Source: Sedimentisphaerales bacterium (GTDB taxonomy: Bacteria; Planctomycetota; Phycisphaerae; Sedimentisphaerales; SM23-30). Taken from it: a stretch of DNA of 54,173 nucleotides. A program made the translations under genes and the position numbers. A model generated the notes under the pieces. It did no database searches. It saw nothing but the letters and a program-made list of their open reading frames with translations, and had not been told where the DNA came from. The stretch is taken from positions 1 through 54,173 of the forward strand of contig JAFGKT010000020.1 of assembly GCA_016928435.1 (NCBI GenBank), given 5' to 3'. Positions 1 to 7,891 of the stretch are shown piece after piece. The number at the start of each line of letters is the position of its first letter. Position 1 is the first letter of the stretch.

Positions 1-793
1 ATTTCTCCAGGGATTGGCGCATTCGGCTTATGAATTCAACCAGTTCTTTTTTGCCATGGTCGGGGCTGTTTAGATGCTCCTCGATAATTCTGACCACGGC
101 TGACCCCACAAACATACCGTCGGCACCGGCGGCGGCTAATTCCTTACAATGCTCCGGTGTACTAACGCCAAAACCAACGCAAACCGGCGTATCTGTCATT
201 TGCTTCAATGATTGGATTAGAGGCCCGATGGCAGTGCTTAGCTGGGCTCGTTCGCCGGTAACGCCCAGCACGGCAACGGTGTAAATCAAGCCGGTGCATT
301 TCTGAGCGATCAGTTTTTTACGCTGCTCGGTCGTATTAGGAGTGACCATATACACCGACTCCAAGCCGTTAGCATGAACCAATTGCTCCACTTCTTCGGC
401 ATCGTCAATACACAAATCCGCTATTAGCACGCTGTTGACTCCCGCGGCCGCGGCGTCGCGATAAAACCGTTCCTTGCCATAGTAGCAGATCAAATTGTAG
501 TACATCAGCAAGCCGATCGGCACATCGCAGGCATCGCGAATCTCACGGATCATTTCGAACGCCTGCGCGCAAGTTACACCTTGCTCCAAAGCGCGGATAT
601 CCGCTGCTTGGATGGTCGGGCCGTCAGCAATTGGATCGCTGAATGGTATCCCCAGTTCCAGGGCGTCGGCGCCGGCTGCCACCGCGGCCTTTATCAACTC
701 GACCGATGCTGATGGGTTGGGATCGCCCAGAACAAAAAACGGTATCAACTGAGCCCGATCCCGCTTGGCAAATATATCTTTGTATGTTTTCAT
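1..793 (-). CDS. trpA: tryptophan synthase alpha subunit, 3' end cut by window edge
   Basis: Alpha subunit of tryptophan synthase; it cleaves indole-3-glycerol phosphate to indole and glyceraldehyde-3-phosphate and passes indole to TrpB. My translation from the ATG at 791-793 begins MKTYKDIFAKRDRAQLIPFF and continues with the family's GDPNPS motif (catalytic-loop region), then ELGIPFSDPIADGP with the acidic residues expected at the active site. 264 codons are visible and the family is about 265-270 residues, so only a few C-terminal residues and the stop lie outside the window. It lies 116 bp downstream of trpB on the same strand, so it is probably co-transcribed with trpB and controlled by the trpB leader attenuator. 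Very likely intact. Confidence 0.95.
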   Translation of the reverse strand, partial: MKTYKDIFAKRDRAQLIPFFVLGDPNPSASVELIKAAVAAGADALELGIPFSDPIADGPTIQAADIRALEQGVTCAQAFEMIREIRDACDVPIGLLMYYNLICYYGKERFYRDAAAAGVNSVLIADLCIDDAEEVEQLVHANGLESVYMVTPNTTEQRKKLIAQKCTGLIYTVAVLGVTGERAQLSTAIGPLIQSLKQMTDTPVCVGFGVSTPEHCKELAAAGADGMFVGSAVVRIIEEHLNSPDHGKKELVEFISRMRQSLEK

Positions 794-809
794 ATGTAAT
801 GTTACTCCG

Positions 810-825
810 AGTGCGATTTCGCACT
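810..825. repeat. short perfect inverted repeat between trpB and trpA
   Basis: Two 7-bp arms (AGTGCGA / TCGCACT) around 2 nt, in the trpB-trpA spacer. The T-run (825-829) follows on the plus strand, so it is not a terminator for the trp operon. Related GTGYGATCGCAC palindromes occur at 12190-12201 and 31025-31036. Function unknown; possibly a REP-like hairpin. Confidence 0.4.
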
Positions 826-909
826 TTTTCTTGAGTTGCATTATCGGGTTTCGCAGCGTAAGTGCCTGCTCGGACGTAAAAGACTGCGAAAGTTAACTCC
901 GAGGAAGAC

Positions 910-2091
910 CTATTGGGCGGCTTCGGGCCGATACTTTATAAACGCGTCCACGTCCTTATCCCCCCTACCGCTGAGATTTATCACGATGATATCATCGGCG
1001 TTGAACTTTCCAGCCTGACTTATAACCCAAGCCACAGCATGGGCACTCTCGAAAGCCGGGAATATGCCTTCGGCACGGCTGAGATACAAAAACGTATCCA
1101 ACACCTCGTCATCGGTGGCGCCTACGTATTCGGCCCGGCCGATATCTTTGAGCAGGCTATGTTCAGGCCCAACGCCGGGGTAATCCAAACCCGCACTTAC
1201 CGAATGCGACTCAATCACCTGGCCGTTCTCATCCTGCAGCAAATACGATTTGGCGCCGTGCAGAACACCTATCTTGCCTTTTTGCAGGGTACAGGCGTGT
1301 TTGCCGCTGTCCAATCCATAACCCGCGGCCTCAACGCCCACCAAGCGCACATCTTTATCGTCGATAAAAGCGGCAAACATACCAATGGCGTTGCTGCCTC
1401 CGCCGACACACGCGGTTACCACGTTGGGCAAACGGCCGAATCGCTCCAAACATTCCCGCCTGGTCTCATCGCCGATGATTCTCTGAAAATGCCTTACCAC
1501 AGTCGGATAAGGATGCGGGCCGGCGGCGGTACCAAAAACATAAAATGTATCGTCAACGTGCGACGTCCAGTATCGCAGCGCTTCGTTAATGGCGTCCTTC
1601 AATGTGCCGCTGGCGCCTGTTACGGGAATGACCTCCGCGCCCATGATTTTCATCTTTTGCACATTGGGCATTTGGCGTTCGATGTCGGTAACGCCCATGA
1701 AGATTTTCACCTCCATGCCCATCAGCGCGCCGATGGTGGCGGTGGCTAGGCCGTGCTGGCCGGCGCCGGTCTCTGCGATCAGTTTTCGCTTGCCCATGTA
1801 TTTTGCCAACAAGCCTTGACCGAGAGTATTGTTAAGCTTGTGCGCTCCGCCGTGCATCAGATCTTCGCGTTTGAGAAGGACCTCGGCGCCGACTCGCTTG
1901 CTGATCGCTTCGCTGCGATAAAGCGGCGTAGGACGGCCGGCGTAGTCTTTCAGCAGTACCGCCAACTCACGACAAAAGCCTTCGTCATCGCGGTATCGCT
2001 CGAACGCCTGTTCCATCTCTTCCAGTACCGGCATCAAGACTTCCGGTACATAATAACCGCCAAACTGACCGTAACGTCCTTGATTCTTCAT
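910..2091 (-). CDS. trpB: tryptophan synthase beta subunit
   Basis: PLP enzyme that condenses indole with L-serine to make tryptophan, as an alpha2-beta2 complex with TrpA. 393 residues, normal for the family. The PLP lysine is K85 in HKLNNTLGQ; E107 in the AETGAGQHG segment is the catalytic acid; the phosphate-binding loop GGGSNAIG is at residues 230-237. It is TrpB1 type (N-terminal GQFGGYYVPE), the form that partners TrpA. It has its own promoter and a leader attenuator immediately upstream and is followed by trpA. The other trp gene seen here, trpC, is 3.7 kb away and separately organised. Nothing looks broken. Confidence 0.98.
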   Translation of the reverse strand: MKNQGRYGQFGGYYVPEVLMPVLEEMEQAFERYRDDEGFCRELAVLLKDYAGRPTPLYRSEAISKRVGAEVLLKREDLMHGGAHKLNNTLGQGLLAKYMGKRKLIAETGAGQHGLATATIGALMGMEVKIFMGVTDIERQMPNVQKMKIMGAEVIPVTGASGTLKDAINEALRYWTSHVDDTFYVFGTAAGPHPYPTVVRHFQRIIGDETRRECLERFGRLPNVVTACVGGGSNAIGMFAAFIDDKDVRLVGVEAAGYGLDSGKHACTLQKGKIGVLHGAKSYLLQDENGQVIESHSVSAGLDYPGVGPEHSLLKDIGRAEYVGATDDEVLDTFLYLSRAEGIFPAFESAHAVAWVISQAGKFNADDIIVINLSGRGDKDVDAFIKYRPEAAQ

Positions 2092-2148
2092 AATTACATC
2101 TCGCTTTTTCGCCGCCGCACCCTATCGGCAGTTTCACCAAAGTTACAC

Positions 2149-2185
2149 AAAAAAAACGGCCTGACGTTCGCACATCAGACCGTTT
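2149..2185 (-). terminator. trp attenuator terminator (leader segments 3 and 4)
   Basis: Reading the minus strand, the arm AAACGGTCTGATG (2185-2173) pairs with CGTCAGGCCGTTT (2166-2154) around a TGCGAA loop, a 13-bp stem with two G-U pairs, followed by eight T (2156-2149). This is a canonical intrinsic terminator. It lies between the trp leader peptide and trpB, 58 nt before the trpB start, with no promoter-like sequence after it, so it should act as an attenuator and not as the end of serC. Confidence 0.9.
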
Positions 2186-2239
2186 ATTTCAATTCCAGAG
2201 AAAGTACGCAGAAATACTCACTGGCCGGGCCCGACGTAC
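2170..2239 (-). promoter_or_regulatory. trp leader antiterminator (segments 2 and 3)
   Basis: Segment 2, GTACGTCGGGCC (2239-2228), lies in the last codons of the leader peptide and pairs over 12 bp (four G-U) with GGTCTGATGTGC (2181-2170), which contains most of the left arm of the terminator. The two structures exclude each other. A ribosome stalled at the Trp codons (2268-2251) leaves segment 2 largely free, so the antiterminator forms. A ribosome that reaches the stop codon (2220-2218) covers segment 2, so the terminator forms. I found the pairing by hand; folding energies were not computed. Confidence 0.75.
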
Positions 2240-2289
2240 TGCCGACTGCGCCACCACCAAGAGTACCAAATATTTGCAGCGTTTTTCAT
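2218..2289 (-). CDS. trpL: trp operon leader peptide, 23 aa with four Trp
   Basis: The short ORF reads MKNAANIWYSWWWRSRQYVG followed by PGQ and TGA. Four of 23 residues are Trp, three of them consecutive (codons at 2259-2251, plus one at 2268-2266). AGGA lies 7 nt before the ATG, a plausible ribosome-binding site. It sits about 38 nt into the predicted transcript, after a good promoter and before a terminator hairpin, the layout of a ribosome-mediated trp attenuator. Its role is to sense charged tRNA-Trp, not to act as a protein. I am confident because peptide, terminator and competing antiterminator all agree. Confidence 0.9.
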   Translation of the reverse strand: MKNAANIWYSWWWRSRQYVGPGQ

Positions 2290-2333
2290 CGCTATCCTGC
2301 CAATTCTCTGTCCAAACAGTTCAATAAAAAGCA

Positions 2334-2363
2334 ATTGTACGCAAAACCACAATGGTTTGTCAA
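2334..2363 (-). promoter_or_regulatory. sigma-70 promoter of trpL-trpBA
   Basis: Minus-strand TTGACA (2363-2358), an 18-nt spacer and TACAAT (2339-2334), near consensus. It lies just after the serC stop codon (2396-2394). Predicted start of transcription is about 2327, giving a leader of about 235 nt that contains the leader peptide and attenuator. Confidence 0.8.
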
Positions 2364-2393
2364 CGCAAATTTTGGCCTGGGGCAACGGCGGCC

Positions 2394-3482
2394 TTAGCTG
2401 TTGGCCGAGGCGAAATCACCCATGAACGCCACCACATCCTTGACCGCGTCTAGGCCGTTGGCGTTGTAAATGCTGATCCGGATGCCGCCGACGCTGCGAT
2501 GGCCCTTCATGCCGACAAACCCGGCGGCCAAACCATCAGCGACGAATTTCTTCTCTAGATCCTCATTGGGCAAACGGAACACCACGTTCATCTGCGAACG
2601 ATCTTCGGCAGGAATATTGTTCTTGTAGAAGCCGTTGGAGTTGTCGATTGCGCCATAGAGCATCTTCGCCTTGGCGTTGTTTTCTTTTTCCATGGCTGGG
2701 ACGCCGCCCTTGGCCTTGAGCCAATTCAGCACCTTATTGACCATATAAATCGGGAAGGTCGGCGCGGTGTTATACAATGAATTTTTCTCAGCGTGGGTTT
2801 TGTAGCTGAGCATAGTAGGCAAACCGGAAGCACAACGTTCGAGAACATCCTTGCGAATGATGACCAAAGCCAGCCCGGCCGGGCCTAGGTTCTTCTGGGC
2901 ACCGGCATATATAATGCCAAAAGGCTTGGGGTCAAACGTGTGCGACATAATATCGCTGGACATATCAGCCACGATAGGCACAGCGCCGGTGTTGGGGAAT
3001 TGGCGGTACTGGGTGCCGAAAATTGTGTTGTTGCTGGTTATGTGACAATAGGAGGCTTTCGGATCAAGGTCCAATTGGTCCTGCTTGGGAATCGAACGGA
3101 AAATGCCGTCTTCTTCCGTCGTGGCCGCGACGCGCGCTTTGCCGATTATCTTGGCTTCTTTGATCGCTTTTTGACTCCAGGCACCGGTCAATACATAATC
3201 CGCTGACTGATCCTTACCCAAAAGATTCATCGGCACCATAGCAAATTGCAAACTAGCGCCACCCTGCAGCAGCAATACCTCAAAATCGTCTCCCAGCCCC
3301 ATAAGTTCTTTCACTAACGCAATCGTTTCGCAGTGAACCGCATCGTACTTTTTGTCCCGATGCGAAATCGCCATGACACTAATGCCCGTCCCTTGGAAAT
3401 CGAGCAACTCGTCCTGAGCTATTTTGAGAGCTTCCTGCGGAATCGCCGCCGGACCAGCATAGAAATTATACACGCGTGCCAT
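2394..3482 (-). CDS. serC: phosphoserine aminotransferase
   Basis: Class-V PLP aminotransferase that converts 3-phosphohydroxypyruvate and glutamate to phosphoserine in serine synthesis (and 4-phosphohydroxythreonine in PLP synthesis). 362 residues, typical length. Begins MARVYNFYAGPAAIP, the family signature; the PLP lysine is K197 in AGAQKNLGPAG; the C-terminus has GHRSVGGIRISIYNA, the usual SerC ending. AGGAG lies 7 nt before the ATG. It follows the DUF1015 gene on the same strand (49 bp gap), a pairing seen in many anaerobes. Serine is also a substrate of TrpB, which lies next door under its own promoter. Confidence 0.97.
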   Translation of the reverse strand: MARVYNFYAGPAAIPQEALKIAQDELLDFQGTGISVMAISHRDKKYDAVHCETIALVKELMGLGDDFEVLLLQGGASLQFAMVPMNLLGKDQSADYVLTGAWSQKAIKEAKIIGKARVAATTEEDGIFRSIPKQDQLDLDPKASYCHITSNNTIFGTQYRQFPNTGAVPIVADMSSDIMSHTFDPKPFGIIYAGAQKNLGPAGLALVIIRKDVLERCASGLPTMLSYKTHAEKNSLYNTAPTFPIYMVNKVLNWLKAKGGVPAMEKENNAKAKMLYGAIDNSNGFYKNNIPAEDRSQMNVVFRLPNEDLEKKFVADGLAAGFVGMKGHRSVGGIRISIYNANGLDAVKDVVAFMGDFASANS

Positions 3483-3531
3483 CTATTATCTCCTATAAAA
3501 CAGAATTCGTCCGCACAACATCTACTTTACT

Positions 3532-4878
3532 TTATGAGCAAACCGCCATGCCGTCTTTATTGACAGTCTGCAATACGTTCAAAACCAAACCGGAGAATAT
3601 CTTGGGATAGAAGAACGTGGATTTCTGCGGCATTTTCTCCCCGGCCGCGGCCACCGCTTCCACTTCCTCTATACGGGTCGGATTAACAAAGAACAATGCC
3701 TGACATTGGCCGCTATCCACTCGATCAATAGCGTGCGCCGTTGCCTCACCAAAGTCCTTGATGTATTCCACATGACTCTCGGCGGTCAACGCTTCTTCGC
3801 CAATTCCCAACTGCTGTTCGAGAATCAGTTTGTGCAATATAGAAACATCCAACTTACGCCACGCTTCGCTGTAGTTTGGCGCGACTGTTTTCATCGAATC
3901 GACATCGCGCAAAGTAGCCACATAGAACGCGCCATCATCGAAATACGCGCCGAAGGCGTGTTCATGGCTCTCGAACTCGTGCGCCATCGCGGCCAACATG
4001 GCTTTGCGTTTCTCCTGCTTTTCAACCATGTCCGTGAACTCCAAACGCGCCACGTCAAAATTCTCCTGCAACTGCCCTACCAACTTAGCTGCGCTGAAGT
4101 TTTCAACGTTACTCACCAACCGATGGGTGGGCAATACGAGCAAGCCTTCGTTGTGCGTATTGACAAACGTCATCATCTGGTGAGCCGCGGCTGGGTTTTT
4201 GGTTTCATCGTAGTAGTTCAGAGCGGTCTCGTAACGATGATGGCCGTCAGCGATAAACACACTGTGCTTGGCCATCTCGGTTTGAACCGTCGCGATATCG
4301 TTCTTGTCGGTAATCGCGAACAAACAGTGAGTCACGCCGTCGTCATCTTGATAGACCAGTAAGGCATTACCTTGGCACGCTCGAGCCAGAATTTTATCGA
4401 TCGCACAGGTTGGATCATCATAAAGCATGAAAATCTGCCCGATCTGAGTTTTCGTAGCCCGCATCAGATTCAAACGGTCAGCCTTCGGTCCAGCCAAGGT
4501 CTGCTCGTGCGGTTTGATGCCCTCACCGTAGCCGCACAGTTTGCCCAAGGCCACAAAACCGGTCCGCCGATGAGGCTGTCCCGCCACCACAAAATCCTGG
4601 GCATAGACATATATAGACTCATCCTTGTCCTGCTGTAGGGCTGAACTGGCGATGAAATCCTGCAAATATTGGGCCGCCCTCGAATAAACGTCGCCCCCTG
4701 CTACGTCCGCATCCTCGGTCTTGCCTTTGGTGATTCGGACGATGTTATATGGGTTTTGCTCGTAGAGCTTGCCCTGCTCGGCAGTGTCAATCACATCGTA
4801 AGGCGGTGCAATACACCGCGCTGAGTCACCCACCACCGCACTATTGTAACGATAGCCCCTAAAAGGAATTACATCCAT
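3532..4878 (-). CDS. DUF1015 family protein next to serC
   Basis: 448 residues from the ATG at 4876-4878 (MDVIPFRGYRYN), which fits the family start better than an in-frame start 21 codons upstream. Family features include APPYDVID near residue 25, GIKPHEQTLAGPKADRLNLM in the middle, and ADGHHRYETAL around residue 215, probably a ligand-binding or catalytic site. DUF1015 genes are often next to serA/serC; a serine-kinase-like activity has been described for an archaeal SerK of a different family, so I do not transfer a reaction here. It is the first gene of a two-gene unit with serC. Function open, family assignment firm. Confidence 0.9.
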   Translation of the reverse strand: MDVIPFRGYRYNSAVVGDSARCIAPPYDVIDTAEQGKLYEQNPYNIVRITKGKTEDADVAGGDVYSRAAQYLQDFIASSALQQDKDESIYVYAQDFVVAGQPHRRTGFVALGKLCGYGEGIKPHEQTLAGPKADRLNLMRATKTQIGQIFMLYDDPTCAIDKILARACQGNALLVYQDDDGVTHCLFAITDKNDIATVQTEMAKHSVFIADGHHRYETALNYYDETKNPAAAHQMMTFVNTHNEGLLVLPTHRLVSNVENFSAAKLVGQLQENFDVARLEFTDMVEKQEKRKAMLAAMAHEFESHEHAFGAYFDDGAFYVATLRDVDSMKTVAPNYSEAWRKLDVSILHKLILEQQLGIGEEALTAESHVEYIKDFGEATAHAIDRVDSGQCQALFFVNPTRIEEVEAVAAAGEKMPQKSTFFYPKIFSGLVLNVLQTVNKDGMAVCS

Positions 4879-4964
4879 TTGCCACCAATTCCCTTCTGAC
4901 AAAAAACTTAGGCTCACCGCTGAATCCGCTATCAGAAACAATCAAGCCCAACAAAGCCATAAAC

Positions 4965-4991
4965 ATTATCGCTTTTACTTTGCGGCGTCAA
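4965..4991 (-). promoter_or_regulatory. weak candidate promoter for DUF1015-serC
   Basis: Minus-strand TTGACG (4991-4986), a 15-nt spacer (short) and GATAAT (4970-4965), about 90 nt before the DUF1015 start. Plausible only. Confidence 0.3.
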
Positions 4992-5133
4992 CTTCTGATT
5001 CATCTCATTTCCAATCAGCCGGGAACCGGGAAATGGAGCTATATTGCACTATTTCCCCTTAAATGTCCGATAATAATAGCGACACTATAGTCAATGAGCG
5101 GTTTTTTGTACTACGACAAACAGGTACCTGAAA

Positions 5134-5772
5134 ATGAAAGTACTACTAAACAGCAAGGAATTGGAAGGAGTCGTCCCTCAGAACGCGACTTTGGGAATGG
5201 CTCTGGCCAGTGTACAAGAGGCCGGCATCGACGATGAAAACGTCATTTCAGCCATTTGGGTTGATGATGAGCCCCTTACCGCTGAGAGACTGTCGATATG
5301 GAAAGACCGCCCCGCCACCGACTTCACTGAGGCCCGTATCGAAGCCCCCACGCGTAAAAGCTTGGTTTACAGAGGCTTGACGATGATCGCCCAGGGCCTG
5401 CGTGAAAGTACAACTCAACGCGAACAGATCGTGGACGACGTCTGCCAAGGCCAAACGAGCCAAGCCATGGACAAACTCGTGGACTACCTGCGTATCTGGA
5501 ACGCTGTCCAGCAGACCATGCTCAGTGTCGGCAGGCTCATGGGGGTTGACCTGACCACCACAGAGAACAGCGGACACATGGCCGGCATACCGGATGCGGA
5601 ACTGGTTTCCCAGCGTATCGGTCAATTAACCGAACAGCTCAGCGAACTCAAAACCGCTCTGGAAAACAGCGACTTGGTATTAGTGGGGGACATTCTCGAT
5701 TATGAGTTCGGCGACATGACCAGCAACTGGTGCGAACTGCTCGACCAGCTCGCAGATCATTTCCAAGAATAG
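5134..5772 (+). CDS. conserved-looking hypothetical protein, 212 aa
   Basis: Not recognised. The protein is soluble and acidic with no signal peptide. The first ~65 residues look like a small alpha/beta module (MKVLLNSKELEGVV, then ISAIWVDDEPL). The rest is helix-rich with heptad-like spacing, including QRIGQLTEQLSELKTALENS near the C-terminus, suggesting a helical bundle or coiled coil. It is divergent from DUF1015 across about 255 bp and ends 13 bp from the convergent trpC stop. Codon use and an uninterrupted 212-codon frame support a real gene. The N-terminal fold could be ubiquitin-like, which I only infer. Confidence 0.75.
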   Translation: MKVLLNSKELEGVVPQNATLGMALASVQEAGIDDENVISAIWVDDEPLTAERLSIWKDRPATDFTEARIEAPTRKSLVYRGLTMIAQGLRESTTQREQIVDDVCQGQTSQAMDKLVDYLRIWNAVQQTMLSVGRLMGVDLTTTENSGHMAGIPDAELVSQRIGQLTEQLSELKTALENSDLVLVGDILDYEFGDMTSNWCELLDQLADHFQE

Positions 5773-5785
5773 CTTGGGACAACTC

Positions 5786-6589
5786 TCAGTCGAATAGTTC
5801 CGCGAACTTACCCGCGATATCCTCGGCCCGCATTAAAGTCTCGCCAATCAGAACCCCGCTGAATCCCGCTTGGACCAAACGGTCCACATCGGCTCTTCGC
5901 TTGATTCCGCTTTCAGCCACGAGCCCTTCCTGGCCGCCAAGGTGCGCCGCCAGTTGCTCCGATGTCGCTAAGTCCACAACCATAGTTTTAAGATTGCGAT
6001 TGTTTACACCCAAGAGCCGATCACCCTTTCGGGGAAAATCGCCTATCGCGCGGGCTTTTTCCAAAGACGCCAACTCATGCACTTCCAACAAAACCGTCAT
6101 GCCTAACTCATTGGCTAGATCAGCTAGTTCAGCAATCTGCTGCGGCTCCAAGGCCTCGGCAATCAACAGAATCGCGTCGGCGCCGCCGGCGCGCGACTGA
6201 TAAACCTGATACGGATCGATAATGAAATCTTTACGTAAAACAGGGACACTCACCCGATTCTTCACCAACGCCAAATATTCCAGTTTACCTTGAAAAAACT
6301 GTTCGTCCGTCAAAACGCTGATTGCGTTAACTCCACAGCCTTCATAGGTATCCGCTAGTTTAGCTGGGTCGAAATCCGCTCGTATCAAACCGGCTGAAGG
6401 AGACGCCTTTTTAATTTCCGCTATAACATTAATACAATGCGTTCTATCCCCGGTTAAGGTCCGATAAAAGTCACGGCACGCAGGCTGTTGATACGCAATA
6501 TTGCGCATAGTCTCCAAGGAGCATTCGCGCTGTTGTGCCGCGATTTCAGCCAACTTTACGTCTATGATTTTGTCTAAGATATTGTTCAT
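5786..6589 (-). CDS. trpC: indole-3-glycerol phosphate synthase
   Basis: Makes indole-3-glycerol phosphate from CdRP, the substrate of TrpA. 267 residues, a single-domain TIM barrel (no TrpF fusion). Signature positions are visible: EIKKASPSAG (catalytic Lys, ~58-67), DPAKLADTYE, the FFQGKLEYL segment, LRKDFIIDPYQVY (second catalytic Lys), LLEVH, GVNNRNLKT and VAESGI. It stands alone, convergent with the 5134-5772 gene and without a Trp-rich leader peptide that I can see, so the attenuation at trpBA is apparently not shared by trpC. Confidence 0.97.
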   Translation of the reverse strand: MNNILDKIIDVKLAEIAAQQRECSLETMRNIAYQQPACRDFYRTLTGDRTHCINVIAEIKKASPSAGLIRADFDPAKLADTYEGCGVNAISVLTDEQFFQGKLEYLALVKNRVSVPVLRKDFIIDPYQVYQSRAGGADAILLIAEALEPQQIAELADLANELGMTVLLEVHELASLEKARAIGDFPRKGDRLLGVNNRNLKTMVVDLATSEQLAAHLGGQEGLVAESGIKRRADVDRLVQAGFSGVLIGETLMRAEDIAGKFAELFD

Positions 6590-6783
6590 GTCCTATAATC
6601 TACTGTCCTTCGGCAATTGACGCTGACAACTTGAAAAAAAAACGAAAAAACTCATGCAACATAGCGCACACAACGCCATCGTAGCCTATAATATAATAAA
6701 CAAAGTCGGCATTATCGATACATTTGCTGTAAAGGTAATAATCGTTAGTGCCCAACGACGGATGTCTTTGACCTAACCAAAGG

Positions 6784-6878
6784 GCAGTCGGCGGCCGAAA
6801 AGGCCGATTACCTCCACGGCTCCAAAATCCGCCAACGCCGTGGTGGGTTCGCAGAAGACTGTTGCGACCGTACAACAG
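6784..6878. ncRNA. candidate structured RNA or leader upstream of trpC / 7204 gene
   Basis: In the 614-bp non-coding stretch 6590-7203, a compact set of stems clusters here: outer GCAGTC (6784-6789) with GACTGT (6857-6862); CGGCC/GGCCG (6792-6796, 6802-6806) around a GAAAA loop; a 7-bp CCACGGC/GCCGTGG (6814-6820, 6837-6843); and CTGTTG/CAACAG (6859-6864, 6873-6878), partly exclusive with the outer stem. No U-tract follows on either strand, so these are not terminators. Strand and identity unknown; it matches no RNA class I recognise. The rest of the stretch holds a 7-bp hairpin (6897-6903 with 6912-6918) and the promoters listed below. Confidence 0.35.
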
Positions 6879-6989
6879 AATCTATAATAGCCTCATATTC
6901 AAGGGATTACATCCTTGAATGGATAAAATGGGTCTATAGCTATGTGTTCCTGAAACAACAGACCGTCCAAACGCCACAGATTACGTGTT

Positions 6990-7018
6990 TTGACTTTTAA
7001 GCGAAAGTTGCATTATAA
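6990..7018 (+). promoter_or_regulatory. candidate sigma-70 promoter for the 7204 gene
   Basis: TTGACT (6990-6995), 17-nt spacer, TTATAA (7013-7018). Moderate match, about 185 nt before the start codon. Competes with the sigma-54-like site downstream. Confidence 0.4.
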
Positions 7019-7077
7019 ATAGTTGTAAATACCGTATTTAAGCCAGCCAACTTTGCCGGAATAATCTTCAAGCCTGC

Positions 7078-7092
7078 TGGCATGTTCTTTGC
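7078..7092 (+). promoter_or_regulatory. sigma-54-like promoter site
   Basis: TGGCATG, four bases, TTGC. The invariant GG (7079-7080) and GC (7091-7092) are spaced exactly 12 bases apart, as in -24/-12 promoters. About 110 nt before the start of the 7204 gene. Not tested against chance occurrence in the genome. Confidence 0.4.
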
Positions 7093-7203
7093 GACTGATT
7101 CATAGTAGCTCGTCACGAAGGCGACAAACAAGGGAGAGCAACAGGGCTCAAGCCCGAGAGAGAATTATAATCTGCCACATTGGCCAATGCCTAGGAGCAT
7201 ATA

Positions 7204-7470
7204 ATGGACGAAGCAACCTTCCAAGAAAAACTCGGCGAACTCGTTAAAGAAATCGGCACCCTTCCCGTTTCCCAACGTAAGAAACTGGAGCTTCTAGCCT
7301 CACAGACCAAACAGCGCCACGCGGAGTTACGCAAGAGTGTTACCTCTCTGCAAGAGTCGCTGGACTATCTGCGCTTGAGCATTAAGTATTTGCTTTTCGA
7401 TTTGGAAGCCACTCGGAGAGAAAACGCCTATCTGCGCAAAATGCTGGAAGAAAACGACAATAGTAAATAA
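7204..7470 (+). CDS. small coiled-coil hypothetical protein, 88 aa
   Basis: Not assigned a function. The 88 residues are charged and almost entirely helical, with MDEATFQEKLGELVKEI at the start, a middle with LQESLDYLRLSIKYLLFDLEA, and the tail ATRRENAYLRKMLEEN, whose hydrophobic spacing suggests a coiled coil. I believe similar ~90-residue proteins with the YLLFDLEATRRENAYLRKML segment are common in planctomycetes, but cannot check here. AGGAG lies 8 nt before the ATG. It is monocistronic, with its own promoter candidates and a strong terminator 84 bp downstream, which is typical of an abundant, independently regulated small protein. Confidence 0.8.
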   Translation: MDEATFQEKLGELVKEIGTLPVSQRKKLELLASQTKQRHAELRKSVTSLQESLDYLRLSIKYLLFDLEATRRENAYLRKMLEENDNSK

Positions 7471-7554
7471 AACAGCATGCAAGCTGTCTCGTTTGTTAAA
7501 ACAGGCCTTACCTAAAATTAAAAAATTATTTAAAAAGTGCAAGGCCTTGTTAAA

Positions 7555-7585
7555 AACAGCGTCTCTTATGAGGCGCTGTTTTTTT
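7555..7585 (+). terminator. intrinsic terminator of the 7204 gene
   Basis: AACAGCGTCTC (7555-7565) pairs with GAGGCGCTGTT (7570-7580) over 11 bp with one G-T, loop TTAT, then a run of seven T to 7585. Confidence 0.9.
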
Positions 7586-7891
7586 GCGCACAGAAAACCA
7601 AATATCTTACCCTATCAATAACAATCCAACTTACGCTCTGAATCCAAACCTGCCTACGAATCACGTCCAACCCACACCCGTTCAAAAACCGCACGCGGTC
7701 AACCAAGCCATCCCATCAAGCCGAAACAAACCAGGCGATTGCCCAAAATAGAAATGCCAACACCAAGACGTATCAGATTGAAGCTTCGCCGTCACAAAAG
7801 ACTACTGAGAGGGAAACCAACTTCGCATTACATAAAATACTAAAATATATACTGTTACATCAGACCATTCATAATATCCGCCTAAAAATCA

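Noticed and set aside
913-1749. 278-codon plus-strand frame inside trpB
   Set aside because: Antisense shadow of a clear gene; translation has no family character. The same holds for the 320-codon frame at 18314-19276 inside iorA.
6600-6875. 91-codon minus-strand frame upstream of trpC
   Set aside because: No ribosome site, odd composition, and it overlaps the structured stretch at 6784-6878. More likely non-coding.
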